Origin: Boudabousia tangfeifanii
Lineage (GTDB): Bacteria > Actinomycetota > Actinomycetes > Actinomycetales > Actinomycetaceae
NCBI RefSeq assembly: GCF_001856685.1
Contig: NZ_CP017812.1
Location: forward strand, 1,240,001 to 1,304,000
Direction of reading: 5' to 3'
DNA: 64,000 nt
Part shown: in pieces, positions 1 through 8,862 of the stretch
Layout: each line of letters begins with the position of its first letter
Position numbering within the stretch: the first letter of the stretch is position 1
Notes under the pieces: generated by a model
Seen by the model: the letters and a program-made list of their open reading frames with translations, nothing else
Database searches by the model: none
What the model was told of the DNA's origin: nothing
Made by a program: the position numbers and the translations under genes

Positions 1-1
1 G

Positions 2-1612
2 GACATCGTTATGTCCTTCCCAGGCATTGCTCTAGCTGCTGTATTCGTTTCTGTTTGGGGAAACAGCCTACCGGTTTTGATTATGACCATTGGCTTCCTC
101 TACATTCCCCAACTCACCCGAATCGTGCGCGCTAATATCCTCGATCAGTACGGTGAAGATTACGTCGCAGCAGCGATCGTATCTGGTGCACGCGCACCAT
201 GGATTCTAGTCAAGCATGTGGCCCGTAACTGCATCGCTCCAGTAATGGTCTTCGCGACCGTCCTCGTCGCTGATGCAATCGTATTCGAAGCATCACTCTC
301 ATTCATCAATGCCGGTGTGCGTCCCCCCGCACCATCGTGGGGCAATATCCTCGCTGATGGCCGGGCACTTCTGTTCTCCGGCATTTGGTGGCCAACGCTC
401 TTCCCCGGCCTAGCAATTACCCTCACCGTACTTGCTCTTAACATCTTGTCCGAAGGACTAACCGATGCCATGGTCGCCGCTCCAAAGTCCACGGTTAACA
501 TTAAGAAGTCTGACTCGACCGACAAGCTCTTGGTTGATCCAGTTTTGGCACACCAAGCACAAGCCGCCGCTTTGGAATCACGCCTAGCTCAGCTTAAAGA
601 AGTGGAAGCAACCCGCACGGACCGTTTGGTCTACACCCGTAACGAAGAGCCCATCTTAGAAGTTAAGAACCTCTGCATTAGGTTCCCACGTCATGGACAG
701 ACCAATGTGGTTGATAACGTCAGCTTCAAGGTCCGTCCAGGTGAGACCATGGGTCTAGTTGGTGAATCAGGTTGTGGTAAATCCATTACCTCGCTGACGA
801 TCATGGGTTTGCTTGATCCTTCCGCTACCATTACGGGCGAGATCAACTACAACGGTCAGAATCTGCTCGACCTTTCTGCCAAGCAGCATTCAAACTTGCG
901 TGGTCACGAGCTGGCTATGATTTACCAAGATGCGTTGTCTTCTTTGAATCCTTCAATGCTAATCCGCTCGCAAATGAACCAGCTGATTAAGCGAGGCGGG
1001 ACCCGAACCGCTGAAGAATTGCTGGAGCTAGTCGGCCTCGATCCGCAACGAACCTTAAAGTCCTATCCACATGAGCTTTCGGGTGGTCAGCGTCAGCGCG
1101 TCTTGATCGCGATGGCTTTGACTCGAGACCCCAAGCTGGTCATTGCAGACGAACCGACCACAGCGCTAGATGTGACAGTCCAACAGCAAGTAATCGATCT
1201 ACTCAATGAACTGCGAGAAAAGCTTGGTTTCGCCATGATATTCGTCTCGCACGACTTGGCCTTGGTGGCCGAGGTCGCGCACTCGATTACGGTCATGTAC
1301 GCCGGGCAAGTTGTCGAGCAAGCACCAACTGTCACTTTGTTGACCAATCCCAAACATGAATACACTCGTGGTTTGCTAGGTTCCGTCCTATCTATCGAGG
1401 CCGGATCTGGTCGCCTGCACCAAGTCCCAGGCACCGTTCCCTCGCCAAGAGACTTCCCCATTGGTGACCGTTTTGCCCCTCGTTCCTCGCACCCAGATAT
1501 GGGTTTGGATGTTCGTCCAGTCTTCACCGCCGTTGCCGGCGACGAAGACCACTTCTACGCCAAGCCAGCTTGGGAAGAACCAACTCTATCTACGACTGGA
1601 GAAAGTAAATGA
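2..1612 (+). CDS. ABC transporter permease-ATPase fusion (DppC/OppC + OppD type), 5' partial
   Basis: The reading frame is already open at the window edge, so the N-terminus is missing. The first ~160 visible residues are the C-terminal membrane half of a DppC/OppC-type permease: hydrophobic helices plus the cytoplasmic coupling loop around AAAIVSGARAPW. A charged linker of ~50 residues follows, then a full OppD-class ATPase with Walker A GESGCGKS, signature LSGGQRQRV, Walker B VIADEPTTALD and the C-terminal peptide-transporter extension. There is no stop or restart between the halves, so this is one polypeptide. The stop overlaps the next start (ATGA). The downstream sialate genes suggest the substrate is sialic acid; comparable permease-ATPase fusions exist in actinobacterial peptide-class transporters. 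Family certain, substrate inferred. Confidence 0.88.
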   Translation, partial: DIVMSFPGIALAAVFVSVWGNSLPVLIMTIGFLYIPQLTRIVRANILDQYGEDYVAAAIVSGARAPWILVKHVARNCIAPVMVFATVLVADAIVFEASLSFINAGVRPPAPSWGNILADGRALLFSGIWWPTLFPGLAITLTVLALNILSEGLTDAMVAAPKSTVNIKKSDSTDKLLVDPVLAHQAQAAALESRLAQLKEVEATRTDRLVYTRNEEPILEVKNLCIRFPRHGQTNVVDNVSFKVRPGETMGLVGESGCGKSITSLTIMGLLDPSATITGEINYNGQNLLDLSAKQHSNLRGHELAMIYQDALSSLNPSMLIRSQMNQLIKRGGTRTAEELLELVGLDPQRTLKSYPHELSGGQRQRVLIAMALTRDPKLVIADEPTTALDVTVQQQVIDLLNELREKLGFAMIFVSHDLALVAEVAHSITVMYAGQVVEQAPTVTLLTNPKHEYTRGLLGSVLSIEAGSGRLHQVPGTVPSPRDFPIGDRFAPRSSHPDMGLDVRPVFTAVAGDEDHFYAKPAWEEPTLSTTGESK

Positions 1613-2418
1613 GCACTGAAACTCAACCAGTTATTGAACTGAAAGATGTGAAGGTCTCGTTCCGTTCTCGGACCGGTGGAATCATTAAACCGACGTTGGT
1701 GCATGCTGTTCGTGGCGTCAATATGAAAGTATTGCCCGGCCAAACCCTAGGTCTGGTGGGCGAATCTGGTTGTGGCAAATCAACCACCGCTAAGGTGATG
1801 TGTGGCTTGCAACCACCAACCTCGGGTCAGGTCTTTTTCCGAGGTGAAGAAGTCACCAAGCGCAGTGCCAACATGCGTAAGCGAATCGGTCGTGTGGTAT
1901 CGGTGGTCTTCCAAGATCCTGCCACTGCACTAAACGCCCGAATGGTTGTCCGAGAGGCCCTGATGGACCCGATGCAGGTACACAACGTAGGTACCAAGGA
2001 AGAGCGAGAAGCTCGCGTAGAAGAGCTAATCGGCTTAGTCGGTTTACCAGCCTCAGCGCTCGATGCACTTCCAGGTCAGCTTTCTGGTGGTCAGCGTCAG
2101 CGTGTGGCGATTGCTCGTGCGCTAGCCTTGCGACCAGACGTGATTGTGGCCGATGAACCGACCTCGGCCTTGGACGTTTCGGTCCGAGCACAAATCTTAA
2201 ACCTACTAACGGATTTGAAAACTGAATTAGGACTTTCCATGGTTTTCATTTCCCACGATATTCAAACCGTCCGGTATGTTTCCGATACCATTGCCGTTAT
2301 GAACGGCGGCTTAGTGGTAGAAGAAGGACCCGCCGAACAAATCCTTAATAATCCTAAGGATCCGTACACTCGAACCCTCCTCGGAGCGGCTCCAACTCTA
2401 CTCCATCCAGCAATCTAA
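1609..2418 (+). CDS. ABC transporter ATP-binding protein, OppF/DppF type
   Basis: This is the second nucleotide-binding subunit of the transporter, 269 residues. It has Walker A GESGCGKSTT, signature [15 protein letters not shown], Walker [13 protein letters not shown] and the H-loop ISHD. The peptide-class C-terminal tail (NPKDPYTRTLLGA) is present. The start overlaps the stop of the permease-ATPase fusion by four bases, so the two are translationally coupled. It would pair with the ATPase half of the fusion to power import. The lyase gene follows after 13 bases, so import and catabolism share one transcript. Substrate (sialic acid) is inferred from context only. Confidence 0.9.
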   Translation: MSTETQPVIELKDVKVSFRSRTGGIIKPTLVHAVRGVNMKVLPGQTLGLVGESGCGKSTTAKVMCGLQPPTSGQVFFRGEEVTKRSANMRKRIGRVVSVVFQDPATALNARMVVREALMDPMQVHNVGTKEEREARVEELIGLVGLPASALDALPGQLSGGQRQRVAIARALALRPDVIVADEPTSALDVSVRAQILNLLTDLKTELGLSMVFISHDIQTVRYVSDTIAVMNGGLVVEEGPAEQILNNPKDPYTRTLLGAAPTLLHPAI

Positions 2419-2431
2419 GAGAGAAACTAAA

Positions 2432-3349
2432 ATGACTGAAAAACTAACTGGTATCATCCCTCCGGTTCTTACCCCGCTAAACGCCGATGGCAGCGTCGAT
2501 GAAGCTGCTTTGACCAAGTTGGTCAACTACTTAATCGACTCTGGGGTCGATGGTCTATTCGTCCTCGGTTCGTCCGGCGAAGTCGTTTATCTAACTGATG
2601 AACAACGCGAACAGGTGTTGCGGGTTACCACCGAGGTAGCCGCAGGACGTGTGCCCATCTTGGCGGGAGTCATCGACATGACTACCAACCGAGTGCTTGA
2701 ACAAATCAAGCGAGCCGAAAAGTACCCAATTGATGCCATCGTAGTCACTGCCCCCTTCTACATTCGTACCGCCATGGACGAAGTTGAAACTCACTTTAGA
2801 ACTATTGCAGCAGCTACCAAGTTGCCGGTTTGGGCCTACGACATTCCAGTTTGCGTGGGCACCAAACTTCCCGCCGCCTTCCTCGTCCGGATGGGTGTCG
2901 AGGGCGTCCTAGCTGGCGTCAAAGACTCCTCCGGTGACGATGTGGGTTTCCGCCGCCTAGTGCTAGCCAACAAGGCAGCAGGCAGCCCGCTTCAGTGCTT
3001 CACCGGCCACGAAGTCGTGGTGGATTGCATGGCTTTGCTTGGTGCTGACGGCGCAGTTCCCGGCCTAGGAAATGTGGACCCAGCGGGCTATGTCCGGCTA
3101 TGGAAAGCTGCCAAAGCGGGTGACTGGGACAAGGCACGCGAAGAACAAGATCGTCTAGCTAACCTGTTCGAAATGGTCTTCCAGGCAAGCACGCTCGGTG
3201 GCGGTGCCGCTGGGGTTGGTTCCTTCAAGACCTCGCTGGCTGCCATGGGCGTCTTTAGCCACAATCGCATGTCCACCCCCGCTACCCGGATCGAGGGCGA
3301 TGCGGCCGATCGCATTGTCAGCCTAGTGAAAGAAGCAGGTCTCCTCTGA
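2432..3349 (+). CDS. nanA: Dihydrodipicolinate synthase/N-acetylneuraminate lyase family protein, probable sialate lyase
   Basis: A 305-residue class I aldolase of the DapA/NanA superfamily. Near the N-terminus are the pyruvate-binding GSSGE motif and a conserved tyrosine in the AYDIP segment; the Schiff-base lysine is in AGVKDSSGD. Sequence alone does not separate lysine biosynthesis (DapA) from sialate cleavage, but a ROK kinase and NanE follow directly, which is the classical nan order. The expected reaction is N-acetylneuraminate to N-acetylmannosamine plus pyruvate in the cytosol. The ATG is preceded by a purine-rich AAGAGAGAAA. Family very sure, substrate fairly sure. Confidence 0.8.
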   Translation: MTEKLTGIIPPVLTPLNADGSVDEAALTKLVNYLIDSGVDGLFVLGSSGEVVYLTDEQREQVLRVTTEVAAGRVPILAGVIDMTTNRVLEQIKRAEKYPIDAIVVTAPFYIRTAMDEVETHFRTIAAATKLPVWAYDIPVCVGTKLPAAFLVRMGVEGVLAGVKDSSGDDVGFRRLVLANKAAGSPLQCFTGHEVVVDCMALLGADGAVPGLGNVDPAGYVRLWKAAKAGDWDKAREEQDRLANLFEMVFQASTLGGGAAGVGSFKTSLAAMGVFSHNRMSTPATRIEGDAADRIVSLVKEAGLL

Positions 3350-3350
3350 G

Positions 3351-4286
3351 ATGGCCAAGACTAGACTCATTGGGATAGACATTGGTGGGACCAAAACGGC
3401 AGTCGGCTTAGTCGACGCTAATGGTCTTATCTTGGCCTTAGCCCAGTGCCCTACTGCCACCCAAGATGGTCCGGAAGCTATTGTCAACAATGCTATCGCG
3501 TTAGCTAATGACTTGATAGCCAAATCCGACCACCCAGTTTCAGCAGTTGGAATCGGTTCGGCCGGAGTGGTCGAACCAGGAACAGGACGCATTGTTTCAG
3601 CCACCGATGCGATTCCGGGCTGGACGGGCACTGACCTGGCCAACTTGGTTGCCGCTGGTACTCACCTGCCATGTTGGGCTGAGAACGATGTCCATGCGCA
3701 TGCTCGTGCCGAAGCATGGCAAGGAGCTGGTAAGGACTATCGTTCTATGCTGATGGCTGCCATCGGCACTGGGATCGGCGGTGCCTTTGTCACCGACGGA
3801 CAAACCCAGGTTGGGGCCCATGGGGTAAGTGGCCTAATCGGGCATTTTGCGATTCCCGAAGCTGAAGGCATCGAATGCACTTGCGGCGGCCAAGGCCATT
3901 TTGAGGCGCTATGTTCTGGACCGGCGATTTTGGCCGCGTTCGAGCGTGCGGGTGGCAAGGCTGCTTCGGCGCGGGAAGTCGAAGACCTCGCAGTTGCTGG
4001 GGATGAACTTGCCGCCGAAGTTTTCGCAGCTTGTGCCCGCGCCACCGGACGCGCCCTCGGTGGTCTTACCAATATGTTCGACCCTGAGGTAGTAGTAGTT
4101 GGCGGCGGCATGAGCCAAGCCGGTGAGCTTTGGTGGCAACCGCTGCGCGAAGCCTTTAGCCAAGAAGTAATCCCTTTCCTAGCGAAAGTGCCGCTTGTTT
4201 CGGCTCAACTAAAACGCGATTCAGGTTTGATCGGGGCTGCATCGCTCGCCCTGACACACTTAAATGACCCTAAGGAGTCCCAATGA
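3351..4286 (+). CDS. nanK: ROK family sugar kinase, probable N-acetylmannosamine kinase
   Basis: A 311-residue ROK kinase. The N-terminal phosphate loop is GIDIGGTKTAVGLVDANG, the catalytic segment is ENDVHAHARAEAW, and a second phosphate motif is AIGTGIGGAFV. The ROK zinc site is visible as ECTCGGQGHFEALCSG preceded by a histidine (GLIGHFAIPEAEG). It starts one base after the lyase stop and overlaps nanE by ATGA. In this context the reaction should be ATP-dependent phosphorylation of N-acetylmannosamine to its 6-phosphate. A glucokinase role cannot be excluded from sequence, but position argues for NanK. Confidence 0.82.
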   Translation: MAKTRLIGIDIGGTKTAVGLVDANGLILALAQCPTATQDGPEAIVNNAIALANDLIAKSDHPVSAVGIGSAGVVEPGTGRIVSATDAIPGWTGTDLANLVAAGTHLPCWAENDVHAHARAEAWQGAGKDYRSMLMAAIGTGIGGAFVTDGQTQVGAHGVSGLIGHFAIPEAEGIECTCGGQGHFEALCSGPAILAAFERAGGKAASAREVEDLAVAGDELAAEVFAACARATGRALGGLTNMFDPEVVVVGGGMSQAGELWWQPLREAFSQEVIPFLAKVPLVSAQLKRDSGLIGAASLALTHLNDPKESQ

Positions 4287-4969
4287 CTTTATCTCCAGAA
4301 GAAATGATTGCCGCGATTAAAGGCAAACTGATTGTTTCCTGCCAGGCTTACCCCGGCGAGCCCTTGCGCGAACCACACATCACCGCCATGATGGCTAAGG
4401 CAGTAGTCGAAGGTGGAGCTGCTGCGGTACGTGTCCAAGGCATCGAAGACATCAAAGCAACTGCACAAGCAGTGGATGTCCCCGTAGTCGGACTTTGGAA
4501 GGATGGCCACGAAGGGGTTTACATTACCCCGACTCCGGCACACGCGAAAGCTTGTGTAGAAGCTGGTGCCCAGATTGTAGCCATCGATGCCACTGATCGT
4601 CCCCGTCCAGATGGTTCTACCTTCGCCGACTGTGTCAAGGCCGTAAAGGAAGCAAACCCTAACGCGCTGGTGATGGCTGACTGCTCTTGTGTCGAGGACG
4701 GTATCGCCGCTGAAAAAGCTGGTGCTGATTTTATCGGCACGACACTGGCCGGCTACACGCCATCGAGAGAAAAAACTCCTGGTCCAGATTTTGAGCTGAT
4801 TGACCAAATGTTGGCTGCTGTCTCTAAACCGGTAATTGTTGAAGGGCGCATCCACAAACCAGCCGATCTGGCGGCTGTGATGGAAAAGGGCGCATGGTCA
4901 GCTTGTGTCGGCACTGCGATTACTCATCCAACTAGCCTCACCCGCTGGTTCATTGACGCCATCGACTAA
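4283..4969 (+). CDS. nanE: N-acetylmannosamine-6-phosphate 2-epimerase
   Basis: A 228-residue TIM barrel of the NanE family. Typical segments are the N-terminal IVSCQAYPGEPL, AAAVRVQGIEDI, LWKDGHEGVYITPT, IVAIDATDRPRP and GADFIGTTLAGYT. It converts N-acetylmannosamine-6-phosphate to N-acetylglucosamine-6-phosphate, which then enters amino sugar catabolism. It is the last gene of the operon, overlaps nanK by four bases and is followed within five bases by a strong hairpin. This is the most diagnostic member of the cluster and the main reason to call the whole operon sialate-related. Confidence 0.93.
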   Translation: MTLSPEEMIAAIKGKLIVSCQAYPGEPLREPHITAMMAKAVVEGGAAAVRVQGIEDIKATAQAVDVPVVGLWKDGHEGVYITPTPAHAKACVEAGAQIVAIDATDRPRPDGSTFADCVKAVKEANPNALVMADCSCVEDGIAAEKAGADFIGTTLAGYTPSREKTPGPDFELIDQMLAAVSKPVIVEGRIHKPADLAAVMEKGAWSACVGTAITHPTSLTRWFIDAID

Positions 4970-4973
4970 CAAA

Positions 4974-5023
4974 ATAAATAGTTTGGGGGCTTAACCGACT
5001 GGTTAAGCCCCCAAACTATTTAT
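4974..5023. terminator. Bidirectional terminator hairpin between nanE and pheT
   Basis: A perfect 23-bp stem (4974-4996 with 5001-5023) closes a GACT loop. The outer part is A/T (AAATAGTTT against AAACTATTT) and the inner part is G/C. It lies between convergent genes and reads the same on both strands. Confidence 0.9.
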
Positions 5024-5044
5024 CGTCTAAAAGTTGGCGAGAAC

Positions 5045-7693
5045 CTAGCGCAAGCTAGCACCAAACTTCTTCTTTAGCGCAGCTAGTACGCGCTCACGCA
5101 AAGCGGTAGTTTCCTTTGCTTCAAGCGTGTGGTCACCACGCATCTTCAATGAGAAGGCCAGAGATTTCTCGCCCTCGGAAAGTTGCTTACCACTGTAAAC
5201 GTCGAAGAGTCGAGCTTCAGCCAACAACGGACCTGCCGCCTTCTTAACCTCAACTAGAACCTCAGCGGCACTAACCGCGGCCGGTAGCACCACAGCCAAG
5301 TCTTCCTTCGCTAGCGGGAAGGTCGAAAGGGTGGCCACCTGCTTGGGCTGGTCACTGACTGAGTCGCACAAAGCTGACAAATCGAGCTCAAAGGCGCAGG
5401 TACGAGCTGGCAAGTTAAAGTTCTGGCAGACTTTAGGATGTAGTTCGCCAGCATAACCAACCACGGTTAAACGCTTACCCAAACGAACACGCAACTGGGC
5501 AACCCGTCCGGGGTGCCATGGTGCTAGCCAAGCCTGTGGCATAGGTTCAATCCCCTGCCCGGCCATAGCCCGCAAGTTAACGTGCTCAGGCTCACTACCA
5601 GCGACCAAAGGAGTGGCTACCAACAGGTTGGCCCCTACTGCGGATGCTGCCAAATTAGCGGCATTAATCGCGTCATTCCAAGCGAAAGGCTTGGTCTCTT
5701 CCAAAACGCTCAAGGGCGCGCGATTACCGGCGAGTACTCCCGCTAAGTGCCAAGGCTGTGCTGGCACCTGGGACATGATCGTAGCGATCTGTTCCGCATT
5801 AGGAGTTTGTACCTCAGGCATAGTAGCTGCTGGAATGTCCCCAGCACGCGAAACCATTCCTTGCTCGAAAATGGCGAAAGAATCATTGCCGCGGGCGAGG
5901 TTACGACGAGCCACATCCAACAAGGTGTCGAGCAAGCTCGTGCGCAACCAAGGAGCGTCGTCAGCCATCGGATTGTATAGCTTCAAGGCCTGACGACGAG
6001 GATCGTCCTCGGCCAGCAACTGGCGATCATGCGAGTTGGAAACGAACGGGTACGAAAGTACCTGAGTCATCCCACTAGCTGCCAAAGTGGCGGCCACCTG
6101 ACGACGCGAACGCAAATCCTGGGGAACGCTACCACGGGTCGAAATCTGAGGCAGAATCGAAGGCAGTTCTTCGTAACCATGTAGGCGAGCGACCTCTTCG
6201 ACTAGGTGTGCTGGACCAGTCAAGTCAGGACGCCAAGACGGGACCGTCACCTGCCAAAGTTCGCCGCTATCGTCGATTTCGCAACCGATTTCAGTCAAGA
6301 AACGCTTAACCGACTCATTATCGATTTCCACTCCGACCAAACGTGCCGGGTGCTGTGGATCGAATTCGAAAACCATGGCCGGTTTGGTTTCATTAAGATC
6401 GAGGACGCGACCGGCATCGGTACCACCGGCTAGCTCAACTAGTAGATCAACTACTCGCTGAGCTGCGACTGGAGCCAACTGTGGGTCTACTCCGCGCTCG
6501 AAACGCTTTGCTGCTTCCGAAGGCAACTTGTGGCGGCGAGCAGTACGTGCCACGCTAACAGAATCGAAGTGCGCGGCTTCTACCAATACCGCGGTGGTGT
6601 TCTCGTTTACTTCCGAGCTGGCCCCACCCATAACACCGGCAAGCGCCAAAACGCGGCTACCTTCGCCCTCGGGCGAATCGGTAATCAGCAAATCTTCTGG
6701 GTTTAGTTCGCGTTCCACCTCATCCAAAGTGGTCAGCTTCTCCCCTGCCTTGGCACGACGAACTACTAGCGGGGCGCTTACTGCCGAGAGGTCATAAGCG
6801 TGGAGTGGCTGCCCCAGTTCCAACATGACGTAGTTGGTAATGTCCACCGTCAGCGACAGGGAACGCATCCCCGAAGCTTGTAGGCGGCGAACCATCCAGT
6901 CAGGGGTAGGAGCGCTAGGATCGATCCCCGTGACAACGCGAGTAACGAAGCGGTCGCATCCTTGGTTGCCACGAATGGGGGCCTGATCGGCCAAAACGAC
7001 CGGGAAAGCGTCTTCGGTGTTTTCCGGCAAGCTCGCGACAAGATTGCCAGGCACGCCCGGATCAACAAACTTGGCACCAGTTGAGTGGGCGTATTCGCGA
7101 GCCACCCCGCGCATGGAGAAGCAGTAGCCACGGTCGGGGGTAATGTTGATTTCAAGGAGTTCTTCACCCAAACCGAGCAAGGCAACAGCATCGCTGCCAA
7201 CTTCTGGTACCGGGCCATCAAGGTATTTATCGAGGACGATAATCCCCTCGGCTGAAGCCGCCAACCCGAGCTCAGCCTCAGAGCACATCATGCCATCAGA
7301 AATGTGGCCGTAGGTCTTGCGAGCGGCAATTTCAAAGCCTCCGGGCAAAACTGCCCCTGGAAGTGAAACCACTACGTGGTCTCCGACCTCGAAATTGTGG
7401 GCACCACAAATGATGCCGCGGCTAGGAAGCTCAGAAGGCTCCTTCCCAGTGCCGGGTTCATCATTGTACTGACCAACATCCACGCGGCAATAGTTAATTA
7501 CCTTGCCGTTGGACTGTTCCTTTGGGTCACGAGTCAAAACCTTGCCAACTACTAGTGGGCCAGTTACCGGAGGGGGCACAATCTGCTCTTCTTCCAGCCC
7601 GACCTTAACTAGGTCCTTCGCAACTTCTTCAATGGTGGTGTTTTCCTTCAACGACACCATTGAGTTCAACCATTCAAGTGAAACGTAAGGCAT
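5045..7693 (-). CDS. pheT: Phenylalanine-tRNA ligase beta subunit
   Basis: 882 residues, somewhat longer than the common 800-830. Order: an N-terminal segment, an EMAP-II-like tRNA-binding domain (about residues 40-155, PLVVGKVLTRDP), the B3/B4 editing region, the B5 domain, the catalytic-like core, and a C-terminal ferredoxin-fold anticodon-binding domain (FPLAKEDLAVVLP to the end). It forms the alpha2-beta2 enzyme with PheS. The start lies two bases after the pheS stop, so the pair is cotranscribed. The extra length comes mostly from insertions in the central part. Identity is certain. Confidence 0.97.
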   Translation of the reverse strand: MPYVSLEWLNSMVSLKENTTIEEVAKDLVKVGLEEEQIVPPPVTGPLVVGKVLTRDPKEQSNGKVINYCRVDVGQYNDEPGTGKEPSELPSRGIICGAHNFEVGDHVVVSLPGAVLPGGFEIAARKTYGHISDGMMCSEAELGLAASAEGIIVLDKYLDGPVPEVGSDAVALLGLGEELLEINITPDRGYCFSMRGVAREYAHSTGAKFVDPGVPGNLVASLPENTEDAFPVVLADQAPIRGNQGCDRFVTRVVTGIDPSAPTPDWMVRRLQASGMRSLSLTVDITNYVMLELGQPLHAYDLSAVSAPLVVRRAKAGEKLTTLDEVERELNPEDLLITDSPEGEGSRVLALAGVMGGASSEVNENTTAVLVEAAHFDSVSVARTARRHKLPSEAAKRFERGVDPQLAPVAAQRVVDLLVELAGGTDAGRVLDLNETKPAMVFEFDPQHPARLVGVEIDNESVKRFLTEIGCEIDDSGELWQVTVPSWRPDLTGPAHLVEEVARLHGYEELPSILPQISTRGSVPQDLRSRRQVAATLAASGMTQVLSYPFVSNSHDRQLLAEDDPRRQALKLYNPMADDAPWLRTSLLDTLLDVARRNLARGNDSFAIFEQGMVSRAGDIPAATMPEVQTPNAEQIATIMSQVPAQPWHLAGVLAGNRAPLSVLEETKPFAWNDAINAANLAASAVGANLLVATPLVAGSEPEHVNLRAMAGQGIEPMPQAWLAPWHPGRVAQLRVRLGKRLTVVGYAGELHPKVCQNFNLPARTCAFELDLSALCDSVSDQPKQVATLSTFPLAKEDLAVVLPAAVSAAEVLVEVKKAAGPLLAEARLFDVYSGKQLSEGEKSLAFSLKMRGDHTLEAKETTALRERVLAALKKKFGASLR

Positions 7694-7695
7694 AA

Positions 7696-8778
7696 TCAGC
7701 AGCCCTTCCCAGTTAGAGAGAATTGTTGCGAGAAGCGAATGTCGCCCTCGACAATGTCGTGCATATCGTTAATTCCGTGACGAAGCATGAGAGTACGTTC
7801 GATACCCATGCCGAAAGCGAAGCCTTGGTACTCTTCTGGGTCGATACCACAAGCAGTAAGCACTGCTGGGTTCACCATGCCACAGCCACCCCATTCAATC
7901 CAGCCCGGGCCGCCCTTCTTCTGCGGGAACCAGAGATCCATTTCGGCACTTGGTTCAGTGAAGGGGAAGAAAGAAGGACGCAAACGAGTCTTAGCCTCAG
8001 GACCGAACATAGCCCGAGCAAACTCATCAAGCACGCCCTTAAGGTGCGCCATAGTCAAACCTTTATCGATGGCCAAACCTTCAACCTGGTGGAATACCGG
8101 GGTATGGGTAGCATCGAGTTCATCAGAACGGAACACCTTACCCGGGCAAGCTAGGTAAATCGGAGGCTGGCTAGCCACCATGGTACGTCCTTGCACTGGC
8201 GAGGTGTGCGTGCGCATTACCAAGTGCGAGTCGCCCGGCTGCGTTTCAGCATTAATCTGCGGATCAACGTAGAAAGTATCCTGCATCTGGCGAGCCGGAT
8301 GGTCGGGATCAAGATTCAAAGCATCGAAGTTAAACCACTCGTGTTCGATTTCTGGTCCCTGACCAATCGACCATCCCAAAGAAACGAAAAAGTCAGTGAT
8401 TTCGTCAATCAGCAAATCGAGTGGGTGGCGAGCGCCGAGCCAAGCGCGCTCAGGCGGCACAGTCACGTCGACAGTTTCTTCCACCAAAAGACGCTGAGCT
8501 TCCGCTTCAGCCAGCTCATTTTCAAACTTTTGGTAGGCGGCTTCAATCTCCTTGCGGGCGGCACCAACGCGCTTACCGACCTCGGCCCGCTTTTCTGCTA
8601 CCAAGTGCTTAATCTGAGCTTTCGCCTGACCGAGGACGGACTTATCGTCAAGAGCTCGGTTTTTCAAGGTTTTCAGCTCGGCAAGGGAAGCTGCCTGGGC
8701 AAAGGACTGGAGCGCCCCAGCAACGGCGGCAGACAAATCTACCTCGGGTTCCTCACCATTTTGGGCTGACAAAGCCAT
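7696..8778 (-). CDS. pheS: Phenylalanine-tRNA ligase alpha subunit
   Basis: 360 residues, normal length. An N-terminal coiled coil (KNRALDDKSVLGQAKAQ onward) binds tRNA. The class II catalytic core follows, with motif 2 at FRSDELDATHTPVFHQVEG and motif 3 at GFAFGMGIERTLMLRHGI. It charges tRNA-Phe together with PheT, the next gene. An AAAGGGA ribosome site sits upstream of the ATG. No T-box or attenuator is recognisable in the short space shared with the divergent map gene. Confidence 0.97.
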   Translation of the reverse strand: MALSAQNGEEPEVDLSAAVAGALQSFAQAASLAELKTLKNRALDDKSVLGQAKAQIKHLVAEKRAEVGKRVGAARKEIEAAYQKFENELAEAEAQRLLVEETVDVTVPPERAWLGARHPLDLLIDEITDFFVSLGWSIGQGPEIEHEWFNFDALNLDPDHPARQMQDTFYVDPQINAETQPGDSHLVMRTHTSPVQGRTMVASQPPIYLACPGKVFRSDELDATHTPVFHQVEGLAIDKGLTMAHLKGVLDEFARAMFGPEAKTRLRPSFFPFTEPSAEMDLWFPQKKGGPGWIEWGGCGMVNPAVLTACGIDPEEYQGFAFGMGIERTLMLRHGINDMHDIVEGDIRFSQQFSLTGKGC

Positions 8779-8850
8779 TGATCTGGTCCCTTTCTAAAAC
8801 AATTTACGTAAACCTGTCCTATTGTACCCCGAGTTAGCGCCTTAGCACGG

Positions 8851-8856
8851 TAGGGT
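8851..8856 (+). promoter_or_regulatory. Candidate -10 element for leaderless map transcript
   Basis: TAGGGT lies six bases before the map ATG with no Shine-Dalgarno in between. This matches the TANNNT-plus-6/7 spacing of leaderless actinobacterial genes. No clear -35 element is seen. Confidence 0.35.
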
Positions 8857-8862
8857 TATTAC

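Noticed and set aside
4289..4855. 188-residue frame antisense to nanE
   Set aside because: Shadow of the nanE codons; no similarity and no ribosome site.
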